Origin: Agrostemma githago
Lineage: Eukaryota > Streptophyta > Magnoliopsida > Caryophyllales > Caryophyllaceae
Assembly: GCA_958450325.1 (NCBI GenBank)
Contig: OY288243.1
Span: 60,558,606-60,622,605, forward strand
Reading direction: 5' to 3'
Length of the DNA stretch: 64,000 bases
Positions 34,656 to 45,993 of this stretch are shown here, piece by piece (positions within the stretch are counted from its first letter, which is position 1; each line of letters begins with the position of its first letter). Position numbers and translations under genes: made by a program. A model generated the notes under the pieces. It saw only the letters and a program-made list of their open reading frames with translations, searched no databases and had not been told where the DNA came from.

Positions 34656-36938
34656 CTACCTGGCCACCCGGGCTTCATCCTTGGCAGAATAGAGGCTCCG
34701 AAAAGTGTCCTCGTCAAAAGAAGGGAACATCTCCCCAATCACCTCCATAACCAATTCCAGAGAGGAGTTGGCGCCGCTCGCAAAACTGGCCCCCACCGCT
34801 TCCTCAGTCTCGGCGGCCAGGGACTCTTTCTCTTTCGCCCATTCTCCCTTGGCCTGTGACAGCTGCTCCTCCAAGACAGTCACCCTTCCCTTCACATGCC
34901 CCATCTCGGCCAAAGATATGTTAGCACGGTCCAACGATTGACGGCTCTCCTGCAGTTCGGCCCCCAACTTGGAAACTTCCTTCACAACCATTTCCCCCTG
35001 CAGCCTCCAACGATCAGCCTGCCTCTTGGCCTCTTCCAACTCCTCCTCTTGCCTTGACATTTTTTCCTTCAAAGAGCTTATCAGGGAGACGTCCCTCTCT
35101 ATCATGGCCAGACGGTCGGGAGGAGGAGGCCCAGGGGTAACTGTTAGCTCCTCATCACTCAGGCGGCTGAGGGCCGCCAGTTCCGCAGACGCCAGCATGA
35201 CCTTGGAGGTACGCTGGATGTATTGAAGCACTTGATGAGAGGTGGAAGTTACCATCTTTGTAAGACGGTCGGCCAGGACAGCCCCAGAGTCAGAAAGCAG
35301 GCCCGAAACGTCCACACTATCCCCCGCCGTGTAGTGGAACTCCACATTTTCCTCTGGGAAGGGAATGCTAGAGGGCTCACGAGCAGGGCGTTTCGCATCA
35401 GGGGTAGATATGTCCGCCTCCAAATCCACCACATCGGCACTAGGGGGCTCCCTCTCCCTTTTCCTCCTCACTTCCAAGGGAACACTCTCCCCAGTCCCTT
35501 CCGAATCTCCAGGCTGCGTTCCCTGCGAGATGCGAGGGCCGGCTGAAGAAGCGCCCTGTTTTTGGCCAGGAGAAGGAGTAGCCCCTGAAGTAACCTCCGC
35601 CTCCCCCTCATGAATACTAGGAGTAGGAGTCGCCGGCTTCGACGAGGGCAGCCGGGGGGGGAGAGGCAATCTTCGACCTGCAGCGAAGTCCTTCACAAGC
35701 TTCATCAAGGCCTTACTTCCTTTCTTAAAGTTTGGCGGAAGAGAAGGACGCTTTGAAAGAACGTGCAATTCCTCGCTCAAGCCTAACCTCCTGACCTGCT
35801 TCTTGGTCCAGCTCCAAGAGTAGGAATCTGCAGAAAAGGAGAGGCGGTCATTTAGAAAGCAGGGAGAAATAAAATCCCTGGAAAATCGCGACAACAAGGA
35901 AATCCTAGAACTACCTTCAAGGCCACGAATCAGGCCCATGGGAAGCAGGTACTCGTCAGTGGTGATAAGCTCCGCGTGAGGGAGCCAAAAAACAGGGCAA
36001 AAGTTCCCATGTTTATCCGACACGATCTCAAACTTTTCTATCAAAATCTTCTCCTTATGGCTCAGCCTGACTTCCAGAGCCTTTCCCCCAACACGAGGAT
36101 GATATTCCTCGCGCGTCTCCATGCGAGTATGAACATGATTCCTAAAATGTCTAGGAATTTTCCACCCCGACGCACTATGGACGTATATGAAATTGTTTTT
36201 CCAGTCTTTGAGACTGCTCATGGGTGGCCATACCAGGGCGTATTTTTTCTGTCTCAGCAGAGACCAGTAACCAGGGGAGCCATCTCCCCCAGATGAAGAC
36301 ACCATTTGGAGGCCAACCATGAAGCGAAGGGCGTCGATATATGGCCCCTCGCCATGGAATAAACATGTCCAAGTATAGGCCACTAATGCTCTAATAGCCG
36401 TCGCGGTCAACTGGGCAATGGCGACGTTCATCCTCCTGAAAGTATCCTCCAGGAAGGGATGCAACGGGAACCGCAGGCCGAATTCTAGGGCCTTGTGAAA
36501 GACGGCTACACAACCATCTGGGGGACAACACACTGTGTCTCTCTCCCCAGGGATCACCACAGTATACCCCTCCCCAAAATTATAAAACTGCTCGATGGCC
36601 TTAGACGCGTCACATTCCAAGATCAGGTCCCTATTTTTAGCCTCGGGATAGGTCTGTAAGGGAATCACGTACTTTTCTTTGTCTAGAAAGTAGGTCCTCC
36701 CTCTCTCCCTGCGAATGAGAGGACCGGCCACCCTGGCGGGGTCCACCTCCAGGGCTTCGTCATCAGAATCAATCACGTCGAAGGGAGCTGGGTCGGGTGA
36801 CTCAGCACCCTCTCCCCTGTGATCGTCTCCCTCCCGGGGGCCAACCCCGGAGGAAGAAGCTACGTCACGACGACCATCGTCGCCGCCGCTAGTCCCTCCG
36901 AGCAGAGAATTGAGGGAAAGGGGGCGGGCTCGCGACAT
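34656..36938 (-). CDS. Element D antisense gene 1: Transposase_28-like coiled-coil protein, 760 aa
   Basis: Complete and uninterrupted on the strand opposite to gag-pol. Residues 1-80 are Ser/Gly-rich then acidic (DSDDEALEVDP). Residues about 115-330 resemble the 'putative gypsy type transposon' family (Transposase_28), with FGLRFPLHPFLEDTFRRM, IRALVAYTWT and KNNFIYVHS. A Pro/Ser-rich linker follows, and residues about 590-740 are a strong heptad coiled coil (EKMSRQEEELEEAKRQAD, LEEQLSQAKGEWAKEKE). A minus-strand TATA box lies 200 bp upstream. Intact in a young element, so probably functional, but the biochemical role is unknown. No intron is needed, unlike in A and B. Similarity is judged by pattern, not by search. 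Confidence 0.85.
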   Translation of the reverse strand: MSRARPLSLNSLLGGTSGGDDGRRDVASSSGVGPREGDDHRGEGAESPDPAPFDVIDSDDEALEVDPARVAGPLIRRERGRTYFLDKEKYVIPLQTYPEAKNRDLILECDASKAIEQFYNFGEGYTVVIPGERDTVCCPPDGCVAVFHKALEFGLRFPLHPFLEDTFRRMNVAIAQLTATAIRALVAYTWTCLFHGEGPYIDALRFMVGLQMVSSSGGDGSPGYWSLLRQKKYALVWPPMSSLKDWKNNFIYVHSASGWKIPRHFRNHVHTRMETREEYHPRVGGKALEVRLSHKEKILIEKFEIVSDKHGNFCPVFWLPHAELITTDEYLLPMGLIRGLEGSSRISLLSRFSRDFISPCFLNDRLSFSADSYSWSWTKKQVRRLGLSEELHVLSKRPSLPPNFKKGSKALMKLVKDFAAGRRLPLPPRLPSSKPATPTPSIHEGEAEVTSGATPSPGQKQGASSAGPRISQGTQPGDSEGTGESVPLEVRRKREREPPSADVVDLEADISTPDAKRPAREPSSIPFPEENVEFHYTAGDSVDVSGLLSDSGAVLADRLTKMVTSTSHQVLQYIQRTSKVMLASAELAALSRLSDEELTVTPGPPPPDRLAMIERDVSLISSLKEKMSRQEEELEEAKRQADRWRLQGEMVVKEVSKLGAELQESRQSLDRANISLAEMGHVKGRVTVLEEQLSQAKGEWAKEKESLAAETEEAVGASFASGANSSLELVMEVIGEMFPSFDEDTFRSLYSAKDEARVAR

Positions 36939-37137
36939 TCAGGCTATAGAAGGGAAGAAAAGAAGTCAAAGATTCAAAAAAGTTCTAACCTAAAAAACGC
37001 CGGTGAAGTTGTCAAAGATGGCGACGAGAGATGATCCTTGCTCCTCAAAGAAAGAAATGCTCGATCAAATTCAAGAAGTGTTATAGGAAGTGAAAATGTT
37101 GAGAGGAGTAAAAGAAGAGAATGAAGGGGGAAATGGG

Positions 37138-37145
37138 TTTATATA
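37138..37145 (-). promoter_or_regulatory. TATA box for D antisense gene 1
   Basis: TATATAAA on the minus strand in a GC-mixed context, about 200 bp before the ATG at 36938. Confidence 0.6.
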
Positions 37146-37297
37146 AAAGCCCAAAGAAGTTCGAAAGGTGGAATCCCTGACAAAACCTGCGAAGACCTTC
37201 CACGTGTCACACGCTGAGCACCGACTGCTCACCTTTTTCAAGAAGAGCCTCGGTAAACAGAAACGTCAGAGAGAAAGGTCAATCAATGACCTCATTC

Positions 37298-37321
37298 AAA
37301 AAAAAAAAAAAAAAAAAAAAA
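37298..37321. repeat. A24 homopolymer between the two antisense genes
   Basis: Uninterrupted run of 24 A on the plus strand (T on the antisense strand). Confidence 0.9.
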
Positions 37322-37460
37322 GATTCAAATACGCAAAATATCCGTTTCATTAAAAACCCCGCAAGGGGAGGATACATCGTGAGACAGGCATGAAAGAAAA
37401 ATTACATAAGGCTCGGAAAAGTTCCAGCCTGACAGAAATTAAAGGCCCTGCCACGCAGGC

Positions 37461-38042
37461 CTAGTCGTCCCCCAAATCTGGAGAATAATCTCCAGGACTA
37501 CCGGGACTCCCGAGAGCCGAACCCCAGTTCCAACTTGGAGAACCCTGAAAAGGGTCAGTTGAAGCCCCGTCTTCGTCCCTATCGCTCAGGCAGCCGAGAC
37601 CTTCGCTGTCGCCAGAGTCATGGCTACTGTCTTCCCAATCCCTTCCAAAAGGGACAGCTCGGGACTCGTCGCAAGTGCGACAGCCTGTTTTCTTTACAGG
37701 CGAAGAAGGGCCCGATTCCAGGGAGGAATCGGTGTCGGAATTAGGGCCGAATTGTTCAGGGTGCAGCCATGGAAAGCACTCATGGCACCCCCTATCGTAG
37801 CAGCCCCCTCCCTGGGGGCACCGCCTAAATCTAGGCGCGGCAGGAGGGGAGGACCTCCTAGGGCGTTTGTCCTTCCTGATAGAGGCCTTCCGACCCCTCC
37901 GGCGAAGGCGAAGTCGTGAACGCCGGCTCCGGCGAACAGCTAGATAGGCGGCCCGTGCATATCTAAGCCTCCAGAACCCTCTGAAGATGAAGGACACATG
38001 TTTGACTCCACGGCGAATTATACTTTTTTTGATCCAAGTCAT
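37461..38042 (-). CDS. Element D antisense gene 2: small Arg-rich, Cys-rich, acidic-tail protein
   Basis: The likely ATG is at 38042 (MTWIKKSIIRR), 193 residues. It comes first after the minus-strand TATA box; the longer frame to 38174 would start upstream of that box. The N-terminal third has an arginine-rich tract (AVRRSRRSRLRLRRRGRK) like a nuclear-localisation or nucleic-acid-binding motif. A Cys/His cluster follows (CPQGGGCYDRGCHEC, i.e. CX5CX3CX2C), then KTGCRTC. The last 70 residues are Ser/Asp/Gly-rich and acidic. No known family recognised. The frame is intact. The arrangement recalls small regulatory nucleic-acid-binding proteins only in composition; that comparison is inference. 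Confidence 0.6.
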   Translation of the reverse strand: MTWIKKSIIRRGVKHVSFIFRGFWRLRYARAAYLAVRRSRRSRLRLRRRGRKASIRKDKRPRRSSPPAAPRFRRCPQGGGCYDRGCHECFPWLHPEQFGPNSDTDSSLESGPSSPVKKTGCRTCDESRAVPFGRDWEDSSHDSGDSEGLGCLSDRDEDGASTDPFQGSPSWNWGSALGSPGSPGDYSPDLGDD

Positions 38043-38110
38043 GTTTAGAATGAGGAAAATAGAAGAGATTGAAGAAGAAACGAAGTGCAAATGAGCAAGG
38101 AAGCTAAAGA

Positions 38111-38117
38111 TTTTATA
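38111..38117 (-). promoter_or_regulatory. TATA box for D antisense gene 2
   Basis: TATAAAA on the minus strand about 70 bp upstream of the ATG at 38042, leaving a predicted leader of about 40 nt. Confidence 0.6.
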
Positions 38118-38395
38118 CCAAGGGAAACTCCGCATTAATGAACGCTCCAACCACACTGGGAGGAGAACCACCAATCAAGAACTCCTCACGGTTCCCCAAA
38201 ATCCGCCCAGAAGAAAAAGGCAATCATTACGAAAGAGCTCCTGCCTCTTTGCATTCCTGACAGGAACAGTACAAAGTTCCATTGGGAAGGCGCGAAGCAT
38301 TAAATGCTGCGATAGACTTGAAAGTCAACCCCCCTCCAAGCAAGAGTCGTCAGCAGAGGAGAAGTCTCACTTCCCTCCTACTGACGAGGGCCAAT

Positions 38396-39074
38396 TGATT
38401 GGGGGTGGGCCGCCTGTCAATCCACTGCCTGCTATGCAGGCCCCGAGACGATTCCTGTCAGAGAGTCGAAAGACAAGCCCCCAGAAAGGACCAAGAGCAA
38501 AGCATGAAAGCGCTAAAGTCTGGCCATCAGCCGCTGAGAGCGTAGCCCAACCCAGCCTGCCAGGGCTTAGCAGCCCCTGCCTGGAGACCGTCTGCCCTGG
38601 GAAGGACCCCGGCCAACAGGGCCGGGATCCCAGGGGCCCTCTCGTCATTTTGCCTAAGGTAATTGGGAATGGATGGATGAGAAGCCGCCACTTGTCACTC
38701 TCCCATCCAACCATTCCTCTTCCTCTTCTCTCTCTTGTGGGAAGGTATAAATACCTCTCCATTTCCCACATGAAAGAGGTTGGATTTTCTCTCTCTAGAC
38801 TCTTACTCTTAAAACGCCACCTAGTTCCTCACGAGCTAGGTTCGTAAAGGCACTTCACGGACTGACTTAGGCATCGGAGAGGGTTTCCTCGGACAACCTC
38901 CGAGGCCCTGTGCGTTTATTTGTGCAGGGAGCAGGCCATTTTCCGCCGGGAAAGTCCGACTCTAAGAGTGAGAGAAAAGGGAGATCAAGGGAATCAAGCA
39001 ATTAATCATCCATCCTCAATTCAATTACACTACCCGGATTCTAGGCCGGGTAAATTGTTTTCGTAACCGGAACA
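38396..39074 (+). repeat. 3' LTR of element D
   Basis: 679 bp, identical to the 5' LTR by eye except one C-to-T change near the end (ATTGTTTTCG). Confidence 0.97.
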
Positions 39075-39079
39075 GAGGG

Positions 39080-39931
39080 TTTAACCTCATGTTGTATTTG
39101 CGCAATCTGTTGAAGAACTTTCTTAGGGCAGCAATATGCCCGTTTTGATCTTTGGACTTGACGATCATGTCGTCTACATAAACCTCCACTTCCTTATGCA
39201 TCATGTCGTGTAATAAGGTTGTTCCGGTTCGTTGATAAGTGGCCCCGGCGTTGATGAGACTAAACGGCATGACGGTGTAACAGTAAGTACCCCCAAGGTG
39301 TAATGAAGGTAGTCTTACTCATATCTTCTTCCACCATCTTGATATGGTTATAACCGGCATACCCGTCCATAAATGATAAAAGGGCATGATCGGTCGTGCT
39401 ATCCACCAGTATGTCGATGTGTGGCAATGAAAAGTCATCTTTCGGGCTTGCTTTGTTAAGATCCCAAAAATCTTCACGTACTCGCACCTTACCGTCCTTT
39501 TTAGGGACCGGCACGATCTTTGCAACCTAGTATGGATATTCAGACACTTGTATGAAGCCGGCTTTGAACTGTTTGTCGACCTCTTCTTTGACTTTGAGAG
39601 ACCATTCGGGTCTCATTCTGCGGGGTTTCTGTTTTACCGGCTTACACCCGTCTTTGATGGTATACGGTGTTCAGCTATTTCGCGATCTATCCCCGGCATG
39701 TCCTTGTAGGACCTTCCGGAGACATCCTTGAACTCTTGGAGGAGGTTTGTGAATTGTTGTCTCTCCTCGAGATATAAAGATAATCATATCTTAAGCATCT
39801 GGGGCTCTAAGGTGGTTCCCACATTGATGGACTCGGTTTCTTCGATTACCGGGTCTCGGGATTCCCTTTGCTCTAGTTGCTCGATCAGATGCGGAGGCAA
39901 GGATACCTGTTCGTCGGGTTTCTCAATGTCA
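39080..39931 (-). pseudogene. Element B reverse transcriptase, N-terminal and palm part (broken)
   Basis: Minus-strand pieces read VPVPKKDGKVRV, FWDLNKASPKDDF, SFMDGYAGYNHI, MPFSLINAGATYQR and the catalytic VYVDDMIVKS (about 39162-39183). The sequence stops at RLNP, where element D inserted, and continues at 27217 downward. At least three stops or shifts interrupt it. Compared with the consensus expected, FGL is FSL and the FR motif is FW. Enzymatically dead. Confidence 0.88.
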
Positions 39932-40930
39932 TTACATATAATATTTGAAATTGAAAGAATTTTGAAAATAAGACAAGTCGTAAGCAGAACGGTTATCATT
40001 ATTATTGATAGTAAATTCGGAAAATAGCTCAAAGAGAGCGGCCATCTGATCATTGGTCAGAGGCGGGATTAGGAGTGCCCTCGGGACAGACTCCGAGGCT
40101 CCAGTGGAAGTGACTACAGGGAGAAGGGTTACAGACTGGACTCTAGCACCAGACCCTCTAGACTCGGACTCTGACTCAGACTCTGACTCAGACACAGACT
40201 CAGACTCGGTGTCCGACATGTCTCCTTCACCGGTGATCAACTTGTAGACTCGGCCCTGGCTGTCGGTCCACTTGATGGTCTTCCTCCATGCCCTTTTCCC
40301 GGTATCAGAGCCGACTTCAGAGATCAGCTTTGTGGGATCGAACCTGTTGCTTCGGAGGATCAGGTTCACCAAAACTTCTTTAGGGGTCGGGACAGCCTTG
40401 TCTTCCCCAAATAGGAGCCCCAGCAAGGGCTCGACATTGTCAGCACCCTCCTTGGATTCAGACTGGACGAGGGCAAATATGTCATCTGGAATGTAGTTGC
40501 ATTCCCGAGCCAATTTGGTCTCGGGATATGTGATGGTGGGTTGGTAGAGACCAACTTGGACAGCCCCGAATACCGGAGTAACAAAGTAGTCAGTTAGTCT
40601 TGGGCTGTAAGGGCCCAAGTAGGTACCCTTAATGATGTTGCAGGATTTCTCAATACTTGCTTGGACCACATTTCCCGGAGTCATAGCGTGCCCTAAGCCG
40701 AAGCGAGAGTCTCAGTCATTCAGGACTTCAATAATCTTCCCAGCTGGAAGATATGGCCTCGAAGTAGCTCCCGGTAAATATCCTAAATTTTGTAGCATCG
40801 TGTCGATGCTAGTGGTGAAATAGGGCCGGAAGAGATATTCCTCTTTGATCATCCCTACGAAAACGAACCCTCGTAGGTCAGTCCGGCCCGTGGCGTTGTA
40901 GCTAGCCACGGTTATGGAGGTTGCCTCCAA
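39932..40930 (-). pseudogene. Element B pol region between protease and RT
   Basis: The frame (40930-39932, one internal stop near 40712) encodes MLQNLGYLPGATSRPYLP, VQVGLYQPTITYPET, ARECNYIPDD and an acidic Ser/Glu repeat (SESESESESE). I know this VGLYQP...CNYIPDD stretch as typical of Tat polyproteins upstream of RT but cannot assign it a catalytic role. Confidence 0.65.
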
Positions 40931-40954
40931 AGTAATGACGCCATCTTGTAGAGG

Positions 40955-41398
40955 CTATTTGACCTTTCGGTGGAGAGTGGAGGACACCGCCTTAACGGCG
41001 TGGATCCATGGCCTTCCGAGGAGCAGGTTGAAGGAGGAGGTGAAATCGATCACCTGAAACGCCAGCTCTTTTTCAATTGGGTCCGTTATAATTGTCAGCT
41101 TAGCGGCCCCAGCAACCGACTTCGGGCTTCCATCAAAAGCATGGATAGTCTGCGCAGTTGGAAGGTAATCGGCCTCGGTAATGCCGAGGGCTTTGGCGGT
41201 CCTTAAGGGAAGGACATTCACAGCAGACCCATCATCAATTAGGGTCATCGGGAGATACTTCCCTCGGCGGATCACCGTGATATATAGGGCCAAGTTATGG
41301 GTGGCCTCGAACGGTGGCAGGTCGGACTCAGAGAAGGTGATCAACGGGCCTTCTTCTTTGGATTTGCCCTTGAGATGGGGTATGATGGTCACTACCAT
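40955..41398 (-). pseudogene. Element B aspartic protease region
   Basis: The frame contains MTLIDDGSAVNVLPLRTAKAL, where IDDGS occupies the place of the DTG/S active-site motif, and FNLLLGRPWIHA, the ILG-type flap end. It would process Gag-Pol in the particle. The second-position Asp instead of Thr or Ser is common in Tat. Flanking frames are broken. Confidence 0.8.
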
Positions 41399-41663
41399 TT
41401 CAGTAGGGGTAACCAGGGAGTCGACCTTGATCTAATCGAGAGCCTTAGTAAGTGCTTCCCGATGTTCTTGCGAGCTAACCAAAAGTTGCCATATGGTGAG
41501 GTCAGCTCGAGCCCTTTCAGTTGTTTGACCAAAGCCGTATCTGTACTTGGCTCCTCGAGGGCAGCTTCCGTCCTAGCAGGTTCAGCGACGGTTTCCGGGA
41601 TAAGGGTATCCTTAGAGCTAGTAGCTCGATAAGGACGACCGACAGTAGCAAGGTGGTTACTGG

Positions 41664-41917
41664 CTAAGGCTTTGGTCTTAGCCTTCGAACCTCTTCAGGG
41701 GTGATGGGGATAGCCTCCCCTTTAGCCAGGTAAACATCATCTTCATCATCGAACCAGATCCCATTAACTTGTCGGATGAAAGCAGAAATGAGGTGAGAAC
41801 AGTTGATTACTTCTCCGGTGAAGATGGCATGGACGCTGAAGGGGTTTTCTTTGTTGCTCGGTTTGTCTCCGGGCAATGGTATTTTCCCATTCTCAGTTAA
41901 GACCTCGATTAGGTGCT
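41664..41917 (-). pseudogene. Element B gag zinc-knuckle tail after frameshift
   Basis: Just past the gag frame, another frame reads CQYHRGNEQDTEKC, the CX2HX4HX4C knuckle with the second His changed to Gln. Then comes PGDKPSNKENPFSVHAIF, shared with element C. Confidence 0.75.
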
Positions 41918-42964
41918 TCAGCTTCCAGCACTTTTCAGTATCCTGTTCATTACCTCGGTGATATTGGCAATAGGCCTGTTGTAGCTTTTGGAGAGTTTCT
42001 TGACCGGGACCTCAGGAGTTGGGCCTATCGGTTGGACCAGGCCCTTGGAGGATAACCTTTGTAAGGCATATGTATAGGTGGTCCCTATATCGGTGAATAC
42101 CCGAGCTGGGGTATTCTTTTTGGACGAGGCATCTAGTAGATTAACCGCGTCAAAGATGCTGCGGGTGGCAGCTGGGGGCTTAGTGTTGGAAGAAGTAGCC
42201 CCTTGGTATCCCTTGGTAGAGGCCTTATTAAGGCTCTCTAGCCTCAAATCATCTTCTATTCTCATACCCATTTCAGTAAGAGTGGTGAAATTAGGTATGA
42301 CAGCATACCGGAGATGGACCCGGTAGGAGGGGAGGAGGTTCTTGACAAAGGCCTCCACTAAGGTCTTCTCATTGGGCTTGTCAACCAATTTTACACTTTC
42401 AGCCCTCCAGCGTTGAAGGTATTTAGTAAAACCTTCTTTGGGCTCCTGGGCCATAACTTCCAAGGAGCGCATGGTTGCTTGGATTTCGGTATTATCAGCA
42501 TAATTCCGAGCAAATTCTGTAGCCACATCATCCCAAGTAGGGTATTTTTTCGGGTCTAGCCTGTAGTACCAGGCCCGTGGGTGCTTCTCGAGGGATGCAG
42601 CAAAGAAATTCTTGAACATCGAAGAATCTACCCCCTTGATAGCCATGAATTTTTTGAAGGCCCGTACATGTAGTAACGAGTCTTCGTTTCCTTCAAACAT
42701 CGGCAAGCCCGTGAGATTCAGATTTTCCGTGTGAATGGTATTACTCCCGAACAGATGGACCTGCTCCTCCAGTCGGCGGACTGCGCTGACCTGTTCAGCT
42801 ATAGGCCTAGTGTTTTCTGGTGCAACGGGAGGTGCAGCGCGAGGAGCCTTCTGCTCCAAAGCAGTCAGACGGGCCATGACAGCAACCTGATCGGCCCACA
42901 TTGCTGTCAACTGGGTCTCAATATCAGTCTGCTTGATAACCATGTTGTCAACTGATTCCGCCAA
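41918..42964 (-). pseudogene. Element B gag
   Basis: 348-codon frame from the ATG at 42964. The first 60 residues form a short coiled coil (DIETQLTAMWADQVAVMARL). The gag core is LPMFEGNEDSLLHVRAFKKF, AWYYRLDPKKYPTWDDV, FARNYADN, EGFTKYLQRWR and MGMRIEDDLR. The frame ends early because of an indel just before the zinc knuckle. It would form the particle shell. Similar to element C gag (55871-54405) throughout. Confidence 0.88.
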
Positions 42965-44044
42965 TTAGTTTAAAGCATCCTTCATTTTGCGCTTGTGTCT
43001 GGTCAACGGAGGCCTGTTTGTAAGAACACCGAGTAATCATAAACTGAACCCAGACCTTGGAGCCAAAATAGTACATTTCGAGCAAGGAAAGGACTAAAAA
43101 AATGGAAACGACTCGAGAAAGACACCTAGACGGATGACTCGTGGGTGGTGTGACTTCCTTAGGATTTGGTTGTATGGGCCTAGTCCTGTTCGAAGGAAGG
43201 TCCACGTGAGATATTCCCCAGACTTTGGACTCGAGTGTGTAAACGAGCCTTCCTTTGTAGGGGTATTCCCTACGTAGGTTGGCCATGCCTTAGACAGATA
43301 AGGCGGACCGGGATAGGGAGGAAACCCGTGATGTAAGATCGACGGAGTTTCAACGCTAAAGATCTTCCACAACTTATGGAAAGACCCGACACTGCTAAAT
43401 GAGGTAAGTCCTAAAATAAGGAAGGTTTTTTTGAAAAGGTTTGAATTCCGAGAAAATCGGAAGACGGTCCCGACTTCTGAAATTGGCAAAATGCCGTCGG
43501 GGCCGAAATTTTTGAAGGTTCGAAAGCTTTTGAAATTTGAAATTGATAGCATACCAGCTAAAAATGGGCTATTTTGAGTCAAATCATAAGTCCTACTTTC
43601 GGTAGCATTCTGGGTTTTTGAAAATTGAATATTTTTTGAAAAGATGCATTTTTGAAATGGTGGTTTTTGAAAACGACACAGAAACCAAGTAGCACATAGT
43701 CACGCAAGCATTATAACGACACCATGTATGCTTTACACTAAGTCTCGGTCGGTCTAAATAGGGTCTATACCAATGCACATAGCCTTTTTGAGAATTGGGA
43801 CGGACTTCCTAAGTCAAGTTGAGCTTAGAACATGCCGCGAAACCCATACGAATTAGCTATGAACACCTTGACATATCCAATTTAAAATATATCGTGGTAT
43901 AGTGGGACGTCGGTCACCAGTACCGGCCCTGGTAAAAATGAGGTTATGCATGAATCGTAAAACTAAAGCGCGTATTGTATTAATCAAACGATTTCTCCTC
44001 GAGTCTCACCCTGAGGATCCCGATGGTAAGTCACACATCAGTTT
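42965..44044. other. Element B untranslated leader
   Basis: About 1.1 kb between primer site and gag with no open frame that I can support; long leaders are usual in Tat elements. Confidence 0.6.
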
Positions 44045-44062
44045 TCCCCAGCGTAGTCGCCA
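44045..44062 (-). other. Primer binding site of element B
   Basis: The minus strand reads TGGCGACTACGCTGGGGA, three bases from the LTR end. Element C has TGGCAACTCCGCTGGGGA at the same place, so both use the same tRNA type. Confidence 0.8.
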
Positions 44063-44865
44063 AATTGTGGACATGACTTGGGTCCACTCCGACGCGGCCA
44101 CACGCAGGTTTGGGTAGGAGAATGAATCTCGTGGTAAGATTGATCTCGGGTTGAAATTTAAATCAAAAGTTGGAGTCGCCACCGAACTTTGTGGGAGTTC
44201 AGGCCCATTCGAACCCACTCTATATTTGGTGGACCGTGCACAAAGTACAGCCCACTTCGATACTAAAACTTGTGGGGTTCGTCCCTTTGCATTACGATAT
44301 CGATGCCGACATTATTGGATACCGTATATTGAATGACTCTTGTGCGCCAACGGTTTCGGACATCCGGAAACCGAGGTTCTGAGTAAGGGGTGAAGGTACG
44401 TGTTGGAAAGCCAACAAAGGACACCCAACCCCGCCCGCACTTTAGCGGCCTCTACTAAGATACCGTTCGAGTTTGTAATACGCGCGCTAGTGATTCAGCT
44501 GAGTGTTATGCAAACAACGTTTTACGAAATACAAAAAACTGAATAAGTTGCTACGTTGATTTAATGCATCTTAACTAACGACGAAGTTATTTTGGCATGC
44601 GAGGTTCGTTTTAGTAAAATAAAACAAGCGACAAAATAAAAACGCGAAAGTAGATTACAGATACACGGGCGGAATACAACCCAGAATTACAATACGACAA
44701 ACACGAAGATCGGACCAAATGAAATAGTTACGACGATAATAACGGATTATAACGGATAATGCAATGCATGGTTTTGAAAATTTAGACACGTTATGACCGA
44801 GGTCATCAAAACATTTGACAATGATAACGTGTTATACGAAGCCTGCGTTTTTGCGTAAAGGGGAC

Positions 44866-44973
44866 CACTCGATCGAGTCATGGGTGGGACTCGGTCGAGT
44901 GATCCTGCTACGGACCCCTGCCTGTTTTTTGAGGCGCCACTCGATCGAGTGGGCTATGGTACTAGATCGAGTG
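44866..44973. promoter_or_regulatory. CACTCGATCGAGTG palindrome cluster, inner (B 5' LTR)
   Basis: Counterpart of 17833-17941, with four sites in the same spacing. Confidence 0.6.
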
Positions 44974-45953
44974 CCCTCTGTACGAGAAGGGACTTGTTTC
45001 GTCAAAACGATCTATTTCGCGATTTTAATGTTTCGAGCCAAGATATAGTCGCGCCAAATACGAAAATTACTTGATCTTTATTGTCTTGATTCTCAAGGAC
45101 TCATCATGTTCAATATTTGGTTACAGAACCAATATCTAACATTTAGAGCGAGTTTTGTAAAAAAATCGAGTTTGGTCGGACTAGACCGAGTATCGATTCC
45201 CTCCGCGCCTTAATCTCGTAATCAGTCCTTCCGGACCGTGTGACAATTAATTCGACGTCAACGGGTTCGTGCTAGTACACTTTGACGATTTAATTCTTTT
45301 AAACATGATATTCGACTACGGAGTCGATATCGCTTCTTTTAGAATAACGTTATTAATCCTTGCGGATTATGGAATGTTCGATTTGCATCAACAGGTTTCG
45401 TTCCAACCTTTTAAAAAAGGGGAATCGAATATGTTTAACGAGGAATATTCGCGATCCCATCACACCCTTGAGTGTTTAGGGCGGTGCTCCTCGAGAGGGC
45501 ACCACCGCTGTTAGAACTCGTAAAGGGATTAGAAGGGTCTTATATATACGAGATTCATCTTTAAACGTATTCGATTCGAGATCGTTTTATAAATTAATGT
45601 ACGCGTAATGTTTAACTAATAACGACGGTAAATAATAATACTAGCGATATAAGAAACGAAAGAAGAAAAGAAATAAAAAAACGATGGAAAAACAAAGAAG
45701 AAGACGGAAAAGACGAGAGGAGAAAGAGAAGAAAGGAAGAAATCGGGATTGAATTTTGCACCCTCAACCTACATGCTTTCTCTTCTCGGAATATGGCTCA
45801 TCTAGTAATGGCTTAGGAAAAAGGGAACGTCGAGATGATGTAGGTGAGTTATGGTGGTTTAAGATAGAAGAAGAGTTGCAAAGGTTGTGAAGTGGTAGAG
45901 GAGAAAAGGTTGTAAAGGATCCAAAAGTTGTAAAATAAGTTGAAGGGGTGGGG

Positions 45954-45961
45954 TATTTATA
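45954..45961 (-). promoter_or_regulatory. TATA box of B 5' LTR
   Basis: TATAAATA on the minus strand, in the same place as in the 3' LTR. Confidence 0.65.
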
Positions 45962-45993
45962 AGAAAAATATCCGGTTTAGGGTAAAAAGGGGC

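Larger units (their letters stand above)
27223..39074 (+). mobile_element. Tat-lineage Ty3/Gypsy element D, nearly intact, TSD GAGGG
   Basis: Two 679-bp LTRs differ at one position by eye (a C/T near the end), so the insertion is very young. GAGGG flanks the element at 27218-27222 and 39075-39079. Inside are a primer site, a gag-pol ORF with a single one-base frameshift, a tandem-repeat block and two antisense genes. The insertion falls inside the RT codons of element B. Confidence 0.97.

Noticed and set aside
40053..40247. Plus-strand Ser/Asp repeat protein
   Set aside because: Shadow of the Ser/Glu repeat in the minus-strand pol frame of element B.
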